From: Ga0077527 sp021300125
GTDB lineage: Bacteria; Pseudomonadota; Gammaproteobacteria; Burkholderiales; SG8-41
Reading direction: 5' to 3'
Length of the DNA stretch: 64,000 nucleotides
Assembly: GCA_046339595.1 (NCBI GenBank)
Contig: JBKDUF010000027.1
Coordinates: 3,721 to 67,720, forward strand
The position numbers were made by a program, and so were the translations under genes. This document shows, piece after piece, positions 24,965 through 32,649 of this stretch. The first letter of the stretch is position 1, and each line of letters starts with the position of its first letter. The notes beneath the pieces are model-generated. The model was not told the DNA's origin, made no database searches, and saw only the letters and a program-made list of their open reading frames with translations.

Positions 24965-26538
24965 TTCATCAGCAGTGCCGGCGGTGCGTGCTCAAGCACG
25001 CCGCGGCGGAACGCCGCCTGGCTTTGCGCGAGGTCGAAGCCGACCGGATTCCAGGCGTCACTGATGACGCGGCCGCCGGCGGTGAAGTCGGCGGCGGGGC
25101 GGGCCTGTGCGAGCAGGTCCCATAACGTTCCCGCATGCTGCTCCGGCACGTCGGTCAGCGTCACCGGCCGCATCGCCGGCAGCGGCGTTGCGGCGGCAAC
25201 GATGAAGCTGTTGATGTGCCTCGAGCCCGGCACGGAGGGACGGTGGATCACCGCGTGCGGCAATTCCCGTTGCAGCGTGGCGAGCAGGTGGGCGTAGGCC
25301 TGCGGCAGGTCGAGGTGGGCGAAGGTGTTGAATACCGCGATGCCGCCGGCGCGCAGGCAGCCGCGCAGGTCGCGGAAAAACTCCCGTGTGACCAGGTAAT
25401 CCGGCGTGCCGTCGCCGTGGAACAGGTCAACCAGCACCACGTCATGGCTGCCGTTGCAGCCGGCGACAAAGGCGCGGGCGTCGGCCTCGATCACGTTCAC
25501 GCCGCGCGGGTCGAGCCCGAAATGGCGCTGCGCCACCGCGATCGATGACGGGTCGATCTCCACCACGTCCACCGTGCTGCCGCCGGCGGCAAAGCGCGCG
25601 GGCACCACGCCTGCGCCCAGTCCCAGCATCAGCACCCGTTGCGGTTGCGGCTGGTAGGCGCGTGCCAGCCCCTCCAGCGCCCAGGTGTAGAAGGACATCG
25701 AGCGCTGGTTCGAGTCGAGCATGTTCTGGATCAGGCCGTCGTGGAAATACAGGCGCAGGAAACGGCCGTTGCCGTCGGGTTCGCTCTTGAGGATCTTGAC
25801 CGTTCCGAACAGCGAGCTGCGCTGGTCCTCGATGCGCCATTCGCTGCCGGCAAAGGCGACCTTGTCGTTGCGCCCGGTGTAGCGGTCGCCCTGCCAGGCG
25901 AGCAGCAGCGCGCCCGCCAGCGCGATCGCGCCCCAGGCGGTCACGCCGCCGCGGCCGCTCATCGCCATCTTCGAGCCGGCGGCAACCAGCGACAGCACGC
26001 CGAGCAGCGCGGCGACGATCAGCGTCGCGGTGAAATTGCTCAGGTTCGGTATCAGTGCGAAGGCGGTGATCAGCACCCCGGCCACGGAGCCGACGGTGCT
26101 GACGAAGAACACCAGCCCCGCGCCGCCGTCACCGCTGCGGCGGTCCGCGCGCAGCGCCACCAGCAGCGGATTCATCGCAGAGGTCAGTACCAGCGGCACC
26201 AGTAACAGCAGCAGGCAGGCGATGAACGCGCCGCCGGCGAGGCTCCACAGCGCGAGGCTGTGGAAGGCATGGGGATAAACGAGGCAGGCGGCAACGATGG
26301 TGATGCCGGCGAGCGCCGGCATCAGCGCGAACAGCCGGCCCAGTCGCGCCGGGGTGACGCCGCCAGCGGCAAGTCGGCCACCCCACCAGTAACCGAGTGC
26401 CAGTGATACCAGGGTGATCGACAGGATGCCGGTCCAGATGTAAAGGCTGACGCCGAAGTAGGGCGTCATGATGCGGGAGGCGAGCAGTTCGAGCGCGAGG
26501 ATCGCGCCGCCGGTGATGAAAATCAGCGCAAAGGGCAT
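24961..26538 (-). CDS. Integral membrane protein fused to a spermidine-synthase-like domain
   Basis: A 525-residue protein with about seven hydrophobic segments in the first 235 residues (starting ALIFITGGAILALELLASRI) and a C-terminal spermidine-synthase-like Rossmann domain. The latter shows MLGLGAGVVPARFA, VDVVEIDPSSIAVAQRHF and VVLVDLFHGDGTPDYLVT. Such fused proteins are widespread and mostly uncharacterised; polyamine synthesis has not been shown for the type as a whole. It is the only minus-strand gene inside the methyltransferase array. Its stop codon overlaps the stop codon of paralogue 1 in a shared CTAG, and its promoter is divergent from that of paralogue 2. The start has no clear ribosome site. 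Confidence 0.8.
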   Translation of the reverse strand: MPFALIFITGGAILALELLASRIMTPYFGVSLYIWTGILSITLVSLALGYWWGGRLAAGGVTPARLGRLFALMPALAGITIVAACLVYPHAFHSLALWSLAGGAFIACLLLLLVPLVLTSAMNPLLVALRADRRSGDGGAGLVFFVSTVGSVAGVLITAFALIPNLSNFTATLIVAALLGVLSLVAAGSKMAMSGRGGVTAWGAIALAGALLLAWQGDRYTGRNDKVAFAGSEWRIEDQRSSLFGTVKILKSEPDGNGRFLRLYFHDGLIQNMLDSNQRSMSFYTWALEGLARAYQPQPQRVLMLGLGAGVVPARFAAGGSTVDVVEIDPSSIAVAQRHFGLDPRGVNVIEADARAFVAGCNGSHDVVLVDLFHGDGTPDYLVTREFFRDLRGCLRAGGIAVFNTFAHLDLPQAYAHLLATLQRELPHAVIHRPSVPGSRHINSFIVAAATPLPAMRPVTLTDVPEQHAGTLWDLLAQARPAADFTAGGRVISDAWNPVGFDLAQSQAAFRRGVLEHAPPALLMN

Positions 26539-26560
26539 CGGTGCAAAAGGGGGGGTCAGT

Positions 26561-26566
26561 TATAAT
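26561..26566. promoter_or_regulatory. -10 element shared by divergent promoters
   Basis: The sequence GTTATAATC gives TATAAT on the plus strand (before paralogue 2 at 26659) and TATAAC on the minus strand (before the membrane protein at 26538). The intergenic gap is only 120 bases, so the two promoters must overlap. Confidence 0.5.
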
Positions 26567-26658
26567 CGGCGCTCAATCTAACACGCCTTCCGGCACCCTT
26601 TGCCGCAGCCTCTCTGCGGCCTTGCCCGGTGCCGGTCCGACGGCGGAGGTCTTTCATC

Positions 26659-27564
26659 ATGTTGCGTTCCGGTTTGTGGAAGTGGGCGCTGCCCGGCCTG
26701 CTGTTCGCGGTGCTCTCCGGCGCCGCTCCGGCGCTGCTGGCCGAGGAGCCGCGGGTGGTGTCACCGACGGTGCCTTACGTGCCGACGCCGCAGAACGTGG
26801 TGGACCGCATGCTCGCCATCGGCAAGGTGGGCGCGCAGGATTACCTGATCGACCTCGGCTCCGGCGACGGGCGCATCGTGATCACTGCTGCGCGCCGCTT
26901 CGGCACCCGCGGCTTCGGTGTCGACATCAATCCGGTGCGCATCACCGAGGCCAATGAAAACGCGCGCAAGGCTGGCGTTACCGATCGCGTGAGCTTCCAG
27001 CAGCGTGACCTGTTCGAGGCCGACCTGTCGCAGGCGACCGTGATCACGATGTACCTGCTGCCGCGGGTGAATATCGCGCTGCGGCCGAAACTGCTCGACC
27101 TGAAGCCGGGCACGCGGCTGGTTTCGCACGATTTCGACATGGGCGACTGGAAACCGGACGAGGCGGCGCGCATCCCGGCGCCGGACAAGTACGGCGGTTC
27201 CGGCGGCGAGAGCGACATTTACCTTTGGGTGGTGCCGGCGAAGGCCGGCGGCAGCTGGCGGGTGACGCTGCCGGTATCGGGCAAGCCGCAGACCTACGAG
27301 GTCAGTTTCGAGCAGAAATACCAGTTCCTCGGCGGCAGCGCCCGCCTTGGCGAGCGCATCACGCGCATCGACAACGCGCGGCTGCGCGGCGAGGAGATCA
27401 GCTTTGGCTTCACCCTCGATGTGAACGGTGCGCCGCTGCGGCATGAATTCAGCGGCCGCGTGCAGGATGGCCGCATGAGCGGCGATGTGCGGCTCTCCGG
27501 CTCGCGGGTGGCGGCGCGTGTGGAATGGAATGCCGAGCGCGGCGCCGCGCCGCGTACGCCATGA
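26659..27564 (+). CDS. Exported SAM-methyltransferase-fold protein, FAM173-like, paralogue 2
   Basis: A 301-residue member of the array. The N-terminal hydrophobic segment (residues 8-28, ending ALLAEE) is a signal peptide or anchor; PYVPTP is at 39-44, motif I IDLGSGDG at 64-71, strand 2 acidic GVDIN, then RDLFEAD, YLLPR and LKPGTRLVSHDF, followed by the beta-rich C-terminal domain. GGAGG lies 9 bases before the chosen ATG at 26659; an in-frame codon 10 residues upstream would break the signal peptide. It heads a run of five genes (to 31085) with overlapping stop and start codons, so the five form one transcription unit. Confidence 0.8.
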   Translation: MLRSGLWKWALPGLLFAVLSGAAPALLAEEPRVVSPTVPYVPTPQNVVDRMLAIGKVGAQDYLIDLGSGDGRIVITAARRFGTRGFGVDINPVRITEANENARKAGVTDRVSFQQRDLFEADLSQATVITMYLLPRVNIALRPKLLDLKPGTRLVSHDFDMGDWKPDEAARIPAPDKYGGSGGESDIYLWVVPAKAGGSWRVTLPVSGKPQTYEVSFEQKYQFLGGSARLGERITRIDNARLRGEEISFGFTLDVNGAPLRHEFSGRVQDGRMSGDVRLSGSRVAARVEWNAERGAAPRTP

Positions 27565-28454
27565 GTCGTTTCGCGCGCCGTTGCGCTGCGCTGCTTTGCG
27601 CCGTTTCGATTGGCGCCACTGCACAGGATTTCGGTGATACGCCCTATGTGCAGACGCCCCAGGTGGTGGTCGATGCGATGCTCGAGACCGCGAATGTCGG
27701 GCGCAATGATTACGTGATCGACCTCGGTTCCGGCGACGGCCGGATGGTGATCACCGCGGCGCGCCAATACGGCGCGCGCGGATTCGGCGTCGATCTGGAC
27801 AAGCGGCTGGTGGCGCTGGCCAACGCCAACGCGCGCAAGGCCGGTGTGGCCGACCGCGCACGCTTCTATGCCCGCGACCTGTTCGCGACCGATCTCTCTC
27901 CGGCGTCGGTGATCACGATCTACCTGCTGCCCGAGGTCAACCTGATGAACCGCGCGCGCATCCTCGCGCTGAAGCCGGGCACGCGCGTGGTGTCGCATGA
28001 CTACGGCATGGGCGACTGGCAGCCCGATGTGGAATTCGAGATGGACGCGCCGGGCAAGAGCGTGGGACGCAACCAGCGCAGCAAGGTGCTGTACTGGGTG
28101 GTGCCGGACCGCATGGCCGGGCGCTGGGTTTGGACCTTCGCCGGCGAAGGCCGCAAGCACGCCATCGAACTCCTGCTCAGGCAGAATTACCAGAAGCTTG
28201 AGTCCAGTGCGACGCTGGATGGCCGCGCGCTGCCGGTGGAATCGGCAACGATGAGCGGCACCCGCCTGGATGTCGTGCTCAACCTGCCCGGCGCCGGGCG
28301 CGTCAGCTTCTCGGGCACGCGCATCAATCAGGCGCTGGATGGCGAGATGGTCGCCGCCGGTGTGAAGTCGCCATGGTCGGCGGTGCGCACCGAAATCATC
28401 GATCCAGTCCATGTCAACGCACCGCCGCCGGTGATCCGGGAGTTTGTCCAGTGA
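27561..28454 (+). CDS. Exported SAM-methyltransferase-fold protein, FAM173-like, paralogue 3
   Basis: A 297-residue paralogue. The start overlaps the previous stop codon (ATGA). The signal peptide covers residues 1-22 (ends GATAQ); PYVQTP is at 28-33 (Q in place of the second P-side residue of the other copies); motif I is IDLGSGDG at 53-60; then GVDLD, RDLFATD, YLLPE and LKPGTRVVSHDYGMGDWQPD. A C-terminal beta-rich domain carries QNYQKLESSATLDG, the equivalent of the QxFQ segment in the other copies. The catalytic core is intact. The substrate is unknown. Confidence 0.78.
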   Translation: MSRFARRCAALLCAVSIGATAQDFGDTPYVQTPQVVVDAMLETANVGRNDYVIDLGSGDGRMVITAARQYGARGFGVDLDKRLVALANANARKAGVADRARFYARDLFATDLSPASVITIYLLPEVNLMNRARILALKPGTRVVSHDYGMGDWQPDVEFEMDAPGKSVGRNQRSKVLYWVVPDRMAGRWVWTFAGEGRKHAIELLLRQNYQKLESSATLDGRALPVESATMSGTRLDVVLNLPGAGRVSFSGTRINQALDGEMVAAGVKSPWSAVRTEIIDPVHVNAPPPVIREFVQ

Positions 28455-29314
28455 GAGTCTGCCCAGTGATGCTATTTAAGTATTTGATTTTAAAGGTAAT
28501 TATTTTGGCCCTGCTGGTGCTGCAGCCGGTACGGGCGCAGCAGCAGCAGCAGTTTTTCGATGTGCCCTTCGTGCCGACGCCGCCGGTGGTGATTGAGGAG
28601 ATGCTGCGGCTCGCCGGCGTCACCGCCAAGGATGTGGTGATGGACCTGGGTTCGGGCGATGGCCGCGTCCCAATCACCGCGGCCAGGCTGTACGGCGCGC
28701 GCGGGCTCGGCGTGGACCTCGATCCCGATCTGGTCGCGCAGAGCATTGCCGCGGCGGCCGAGGCCGGTGTCGCCGACCGCGTGCGTTTCCAGCAGCAGGA
28801 CCTGTTCAAGGCCGACTTGAGCGAGGCCACCGTGATCACGCTCTACCTGCTGCCCGGGATCATGGCGCGGCTTAACCAGACCCTCTTCAACCTGAAGCCC
28901 GGCACGCGCCTGGTGTCGCACGATTTCCGTCTCGGCGAATGGCAGCCCGATGCGGTGACGCAGATCCGCAAGAACACCTTCCTGTGGATCGTGCCGGCCA
29001 AGGTGGCCGGTGCGTGGCGTTTTGAAACTACGCTGCCGGGCAAACCCGGGCTCGAGCTGGACCTGCGCCAGAAATTCCAGGAAATCGACGGCTATGGGCG
29101 TTTCTCCGGCCGCCATGCCCTGATGTGGGAGGCGAAGTTGCGCGGCGAGCGCATCACTTTTGCGCTGGTGGATGACCGCGACCGCGACAATGAGGCAACG
29201 CTGTATTTCGAAGGCCGCGTCGAAGGCGATGTGATGGAAGGCCAGGTGCGCCGCGGTACCGGCAAGGCGCAGACCGTGCACAGCTGGCGCGCGGTGCGCG
29301 TGGCGGCGAAATGA
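28451..29314 (+). CDS. Exported SAM-methyltransferase-fold protein, FAM173-like, paralogue 4
   Basis: A 287-residue paralogue if it starts at the GTG at 28451, which overlaps the previous stop (GTGA) and has GGGAG 10 bases upstream. The alternative is the ATG at 28469, which shortens it by 6 residues. The signal segment (VMLFKYLILKVIILALLVL) is encoded by a strikingly AT-rich stretch that matches a dispersed island sequence, so part of this signal peptide may derive from a repeat. A Gln run (AQQQQQFF) follows the putative cleavage site. The core is intact: PFVPTP, MDLGSGDG (64-71), GVDLD, QDLFKAD, YLLPG, LKPGTRLVSHDF. Confidence 0.75.
   Translation: MRVCPVMLFKYLILKVIILALLVLQPVRAQQQQQFFDVPFVPTPPVVIEEMLRLAGVTAKDVVMDLGSGDGRVPITAARLYGARGLGVDLDPDLVAQSIAAAAEAGVADRVRFQQQDLFKADLSEATVITLYLLPGIMARLNQTLFNLKPGTRLVSHDFRLGEWQPDAVTQIRKNTFLWIVPAKVAGAWRFETTLPGKPGLELDLRQKFQEIDGYGRFSGRHALMWEAKLRGERITFALVDDRDRDNEATLYFEGRVEGDVMEGQVRRGTGKAQTVHSWRAVRVAAK
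28470..28503. repeat. AT-rich island, copy 3, with IHF consensus (inside the start of paralogue 4)
   Basis: CTATTTAAGTATTTGATTTT and AAAGGTAATTATTTTGG. On the minus strand the core is AATCAAATACTTA (28477-28489), a perfect IHF consensus and identical to the core of the island at 18533-18566. Here it lies within the coding sequence for the signal peptide. Confidence 0.5.
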
Positions 29315-30183
29315 TCCGCGCTGCCGCTGCGCTGCTGGCGCTGACCTTTGCGGCGCCGCTCCCCGCCTCTGACGCGCCGTACGTGCCGACGCCGATGAGC
29401 GTGGTGGATGCCATGCTCGAGATCGCCGAGGTCGGAGCGAAGGATTTCGTGATTGACCTCGGCTCCGGTGACGGGCGCATCCCGCTGCGCGCGGCGACCC
29501 GCTTCGGCGCGCGCGGCTTCGGTGTCGAGATCGAGCCGCACCTGGTGCGAGGGGCCAATGCCGCGGCGAAAAAGCAGGGTGTCGCAGACCGCGTGCGCTT
29601 CGAGGCGCGCGACCTGTTCGATACCGATGTCAGCGGCGCCACGGTGCTCACCACCTACCTCTTCCAGTCACTGAACCTGCGCCTGCGTCCGTACCTGCTG
29701 GCCAACCTGAAGCCCGGCACGCGGGTGGTCACCCACGAATTCCATTTCGGCAGCTGGCAGCCCGACCGCAAGACCACGATCCATGCGCCGGACAAGCCTT
29801 ACGGCGATCCGCGCAGTGACGTGATGCTGTGGATCGTACCCGCAGATTTTTCCGGCACCTGGCGCATGAGCCTGCCCGGCGAGCCCGAGCGCGAGCTGCG
29901 GCTTGGCCAGCGTTTCCAGATGCTCTCCGGCAGCCTCGCCGCGCAGCCGCTGGCCGAGGGCCGGGTCAATGGCCTGTCCCTGCGCTTCACCACCGGCGCC
30001 GGCGCCTCGGCGCTGACCTACACCGGCAGGCTCGAGGGCGATACCATCAGCGGCGAGGTGCTGCGCCACGGGGCTGCTGCGCAGCCGTGGCGGGCGCAGC
30101 GTGTTCAGCGCGGCCGCATGGACATCGACGCCGGCACGGAGACCCCGTTTCAATCAGGCAGTCCCATGGGAGGATCGAGATGA
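29311..30183 (+). CDS. Exported SAM-methyltransferase-fold protein, FAM173-like, paralogue 5
   Basis: A 290-residue paralogue starting within the previous stop (ATGA). The signal peptide is short (residues 1-20, ending PLPAS). PYVPTP is at 23-28, motif I IDLGSGDG at 48-55. It is the most divergent copy: strand 2 ends GVEIE instead of GVDLD, and the YLLPE motif of the active-site region reads YLFQS, which may alter or abolish substrate binding. VVTHEFHFGSWQPD and MLWIVPA are retained. A C-terminal extension of about 25 polar residues is unique to this copy and overlaps the ribosome site of the next gene. Confidence 0.76.
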   Translation: MIRAAAALLALTFAAPLPASDAPYVPTPMSVVDAMLEIAEVGAKDFVIDLGSGDGRIPLRAATRFGARGFGVEIEPHLVRGANAAAKKQGVADRVRFEARDLFDTDVSGATVLTTYLFQSLNLRLRPYLLANLKPGTRVVTHEFHFGSWQPDRKTTIHAPDKPYGDPRSDVMLWIVPADFSGTWRMSLPGEPERELRLGQRFQMLSGSLAAQPLAEGRVNGLSLRFTTGAGASALTYTGRLEGDTISGEVLRHGAAAQPWRAQRVQRGRMDIDAGTETPFQSGSPMGGSR

Positions 30184-31085
30184 CAGCATTAAGGAAAATG
30201 ATCGGCCAGGCCGGATATGCCGCCGTCATGGTGGCGGCGCTGGCGGTGCTGCCGGCCGCGGCGCAAAGCGGCAAGGGCGACGTAGTCTACGTGCCCACGC
30301 CGCAGATCGTGGTCGACACCATGCTCGAGATGGTCAAGGTCGGTCCCAGTGATTTTGTCATCGACCTCGGTTCCGGTGACGGCCGTATCGTGATCACCGC
30401 GGCGGCCAAGCACGGCGCGCGCGGCTTCGGCGTCGATCTCGATCCGGTGCTGCTGAAGATGGCCAACCAGAATGCGCAGAAGGCAAACGTCACCGACAAG
30501 GTGCATTTCGTCGAGGAAAACCTGTTCAAGACCGACCTCTCGCGCGCGACCGTGATCACCAGCTACCTGCTGCCTGAGATGAACCTGCGCCTGCGCTCGC
30601 GCATCATGGCGCTGAAGCCGGGCACCCGCCTGGTCGCGCACGACTACAACTTCGGCGAATGGGATCCGGACGAGCAGCGCGAGCTGATCGTGCCCGAGAA
30701 AAAAGTCGGCAATCCCGGCATCAGCTATGTGTTTGCCTACATCGTGCCGGCGCGCGTGCCTGGCCGCTGGCAGTCGCTGATGACCATCGACGGCCGCGAG
30801 ACTCCGTTCGAGTTCAGCTTCAACCAGAGCTTCCAGGAAGTCGACGGCAAGGTCGAGATCCGCGACCGCAGCCTCAATCTGCGCGGCCGCCTCACCGGTG
30901 AACGCATCCGCCTGCTGGCTGGTGGCCGTGATGGTGTTGCCCGGCATGAATTCACGGGCCAGGTTCAGGGCGAGCAGATCAAGGGCACCCTGGCGATCGG
31001 CGAGGGTGCCACCCGCCAACAGCTGCCCTGGGTGGCGAAGCTTGTGCAGCGCGGCGAGCTGAAACGCGCCGCTGACGAACCCTGA
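30180..31085 (+). CDS. Exported SAM-methyltransferase-fold protein, FAM173-like, paralogue 6
   Basis: A 301-residue paralogue, last in the array. It starts within the previous stop (ATGA) with GGGAGGA 7 bases upstream. The signal peptide covers about residues 1-29 (ends LPAAAQ); YVPTP is at 37-41; motif I is IDLGSGDG (61-68); then GVDLD, ENLFKTD, YLLPE, LKPGTRLVAHDYNFGEWDPD and FAYIVPA, followed by the beta-rich domain with FNQSFQEVDGKVEI. The core looks catalytically competent. A terminator follows. Confidence 0.78.
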   Translation: MTALRKMIGQAGYAAVMVAALAVLPAAAQSGKGDVVYVPTPQIVVDTMLEMVKVGPSDFVIDLGSGDGRIVITAAAKHGARGFGVDLDPVLLKMANQNAQKANVTDKVHFVEENLFKTDLSRATVITSYLLPEMNLRLRSRIMALKPGTRLVAHDYNFGEWDPDEQRELIVPEKKVGNPGISYVFAYIVPARVPGRWQSLMTIDGRETPFEFSFNQSFQEVDGKVEIRDRSLNLRGRLTGERIRLLAGGRDGVARHEFTGQVQGEQIKGTLAIGEGATRQQLPWVAKLVQRGELKRAADEP

Positions 31086-31108
31086 TTTCACACGTTCCAC
31101 ACATTCAC

Positions 31109-31136
31109 CGGCGGCGGATGATCCCGCCGTCTTTTT
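31109..31136 (+). terminator. Probable terminator after the methyltransferase array
   Basis: CGGCGG and CCGCCG form a 6-bp stem with a 9-base loop followed by TCTTTTT, 24 bases after the last stop codon. Confidence 0.65.
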
Positions 31137-31182
31137 CAGTCCAGCAAGCCCGCGGCCGAGCGCCGCAAATCCGGGAGCACAC

Positions 31183-32523
31183 ATGAGCACCGAACAACAG
31201 GCCGCGGCTCCGCGGCAGACGCTGTCCCTGCCCGATGCCTGCGCGATGATCGTGGGCCTGATCGTCGGCGCCGGGATTTTCGGCACGCCTTCAATCGTCG
31301 CCGGCGCGGTCGGCGACACCGGCACGCTGATGGCGGTGTGGGTGATCGGCGGGGTGTTCTCGATCATCGGCGCACTGTGCTACGCCGAGCTGGCAACCAC
31401 TTTTCCCTCGCCCGGCGGCGAGTACCATTTCATCCAGCGCGCCTTCGGCCGCTCGCTCGCCTTCCTCTACGGCTGGGCGCGGATGACGGTCATCGTTGCC
31501 GGCTCGATCGCGGTGTTTGCCTATCTGTTCGGCGATTACATGTCGCGGGTGATCCATCTTGGTGAGTACTCTTCCGCGATCTGGGCCGCAGTGGTGGTGG
31601 TGCTGCTGACCTGGGTCAATTACCGCGGCATCCGCGAGGGCAAGGCGACGCAGAACCTGTTCACCACGCTGGAGGTGGCGGGGCTTCTGCTGATCGTGCT
31701 CGCCGGCCTGGTGTTTGCCGGCCCGCCCGCAGCGGCCGCGCCGGCGGCCGAGGGAAGCGGTCCCTGGTACATGGGCGCCGGCATCGGCTCGGCGATGATC
31801 TTCGTGCTTTTCACCTACGGCGGCTGGAACGACGCGGCCTACATCTCGGCCGAGGTGCGTAACCGCGAGCGCAACATGGTGCGCGCGCTGCTGATCGCGA
31901 TCAGCCTGGTGGCGCTGCTCTACCTGCTGGTCAACCTGGCCTACCTCAAGGGCCTGGGCTATGACGCGATGGCGCGTTCTAACGCGGTGGCCGCCGACCT
32001 GCTGAAGGCGGTGTGGGGTCCCACCGGCGAGAAACTGATTGCGGTGATGATCGCGGTGGCCGCGCTGACTTCGGTCAACGGCTCGATGATCGTCGGCGCG
32101 CGCTCCAACTACGCGCTGGGCCGCGACTGGCCGCTGCTCGGCTTCCTCGGCCGCTGGCACGAGGCGAGCGGTTCGCCGCGCAACGCGATGCTGGTGCAGG
32201 GTGCGATCGCGCTGGCACTGGACGGCCTCGGCGCGGTGCAGAAGTCCGGCTTCAAGGCGCTGGTCGAGTATTCGCTGCCGGTGTTCTGGGGCTTTTTCCT
32301 GCTCACCGGCATCGCGCTGTTCGTGCTGCGCAGCAAGGAGCCTGCGGCGCCACGTCCTTTCCGGGTGCCGCTGTATCCGGTGCTGCCGGCGCTGTTCGTG
32401 CTGATGTGCGGCTACCTGCTCTACGCCAGCCTGACCTATCACAAGGACAATGCCCTGGTCGGCCTGGTGGTGCTGGCGGTGGGTGCAGTGGTGCTGTTCT
32501 TTGCCAAACAAAAAAATAAATAA
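31183..32523 (+). CDS. APC-family amino acid permease
   Basis: A 446-residue transporter with about twelve hydrophobic segments. The first membrane segment has the family signature MIVGLIVGAGIFGTPS, where the unwound GAGIFG binds substrate. GGEYHFIQRAFG and FFTYGGWND-like FTYGGWNDAAYISAEVRN are also typical of the APC superfamily. It probably imports or exchanges an amino acid or polyamine by proton symport; the substrate cannot be read from sequence. GGGAG lies before the ATG. Its position just after the methyltransferase array is separated by a terminator, so a functional link is not implied. Confidence 0.85.
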   Translation: MSTEQQAAAPRQTLSLPDACAMIVGLIVGAGIFGTPSIVAGAVGDTGTLMAVWVIGGVFSIIGALCYAELATTFPSPGGEYHFIQRAFGRSLAFLYGWARMTVIVAGSIAVFAYLFGDYMSRVIHLGEYSSAIWAAVVVVLLTWVNYRGIREGKATQNLFTTLEVAGLLLIVLAGLVFAGPPAAAAPAAEGSGPWYMGAGIGSAMIFVLFTYGGWNDAAYISAEVRNRERNMVRALLIAISLVALLYLLVNLAYLKGLGYDAMARSNAVAADLLKAVWGPTGEKLIAVMIAVAALTSVNGSMIVGARSNYALGRDWPLLGFLGRWHEASGSPRNAMLVQGAIALALDGLGAVQKSGFKALVEYSLPVFWGFFLLTGIALFVLRSKEPAAPRPFRVPLYPVLPALFVLMCGYLLYASLTYHKDNALVGLVVLAVGAVVLFFAKQKNK

Positions 32524-32540
32524 AATCAATTAGTTATTGC
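32509..32540. repeat. AT-rich island, copy 4, with IHF consensus (end of the permease gene)
   Basis: AAAAAAATAAATAAAATC followed by AATTAGTTATTGC, spanning the permease stop codon. Bases 32524-32536 (AATCAATTAGTTA) match WATCAANNNNTTR exactly. It is a weaker relative of the other islands. Confidence 0.45.
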
Positions 32541-32649
32541 TCCTGTTCGGGCGCGCCCGGAGGCTTGAAAAAGGCTCCGGGCATCCGCATCTTCAGGCCT
32601 GCGGCGGCGCTGCCTGCCCGCATCCGACATTCACCGTTTGGGGTACACC

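Noticed and set aside
24089..31085. The methyltransferase array as an assembly artefact of one gene repeated.
   Set aside because: The six copies differ strongly in sequence, signal peptides and lengths, so they are old duplicates and not identical repeats.
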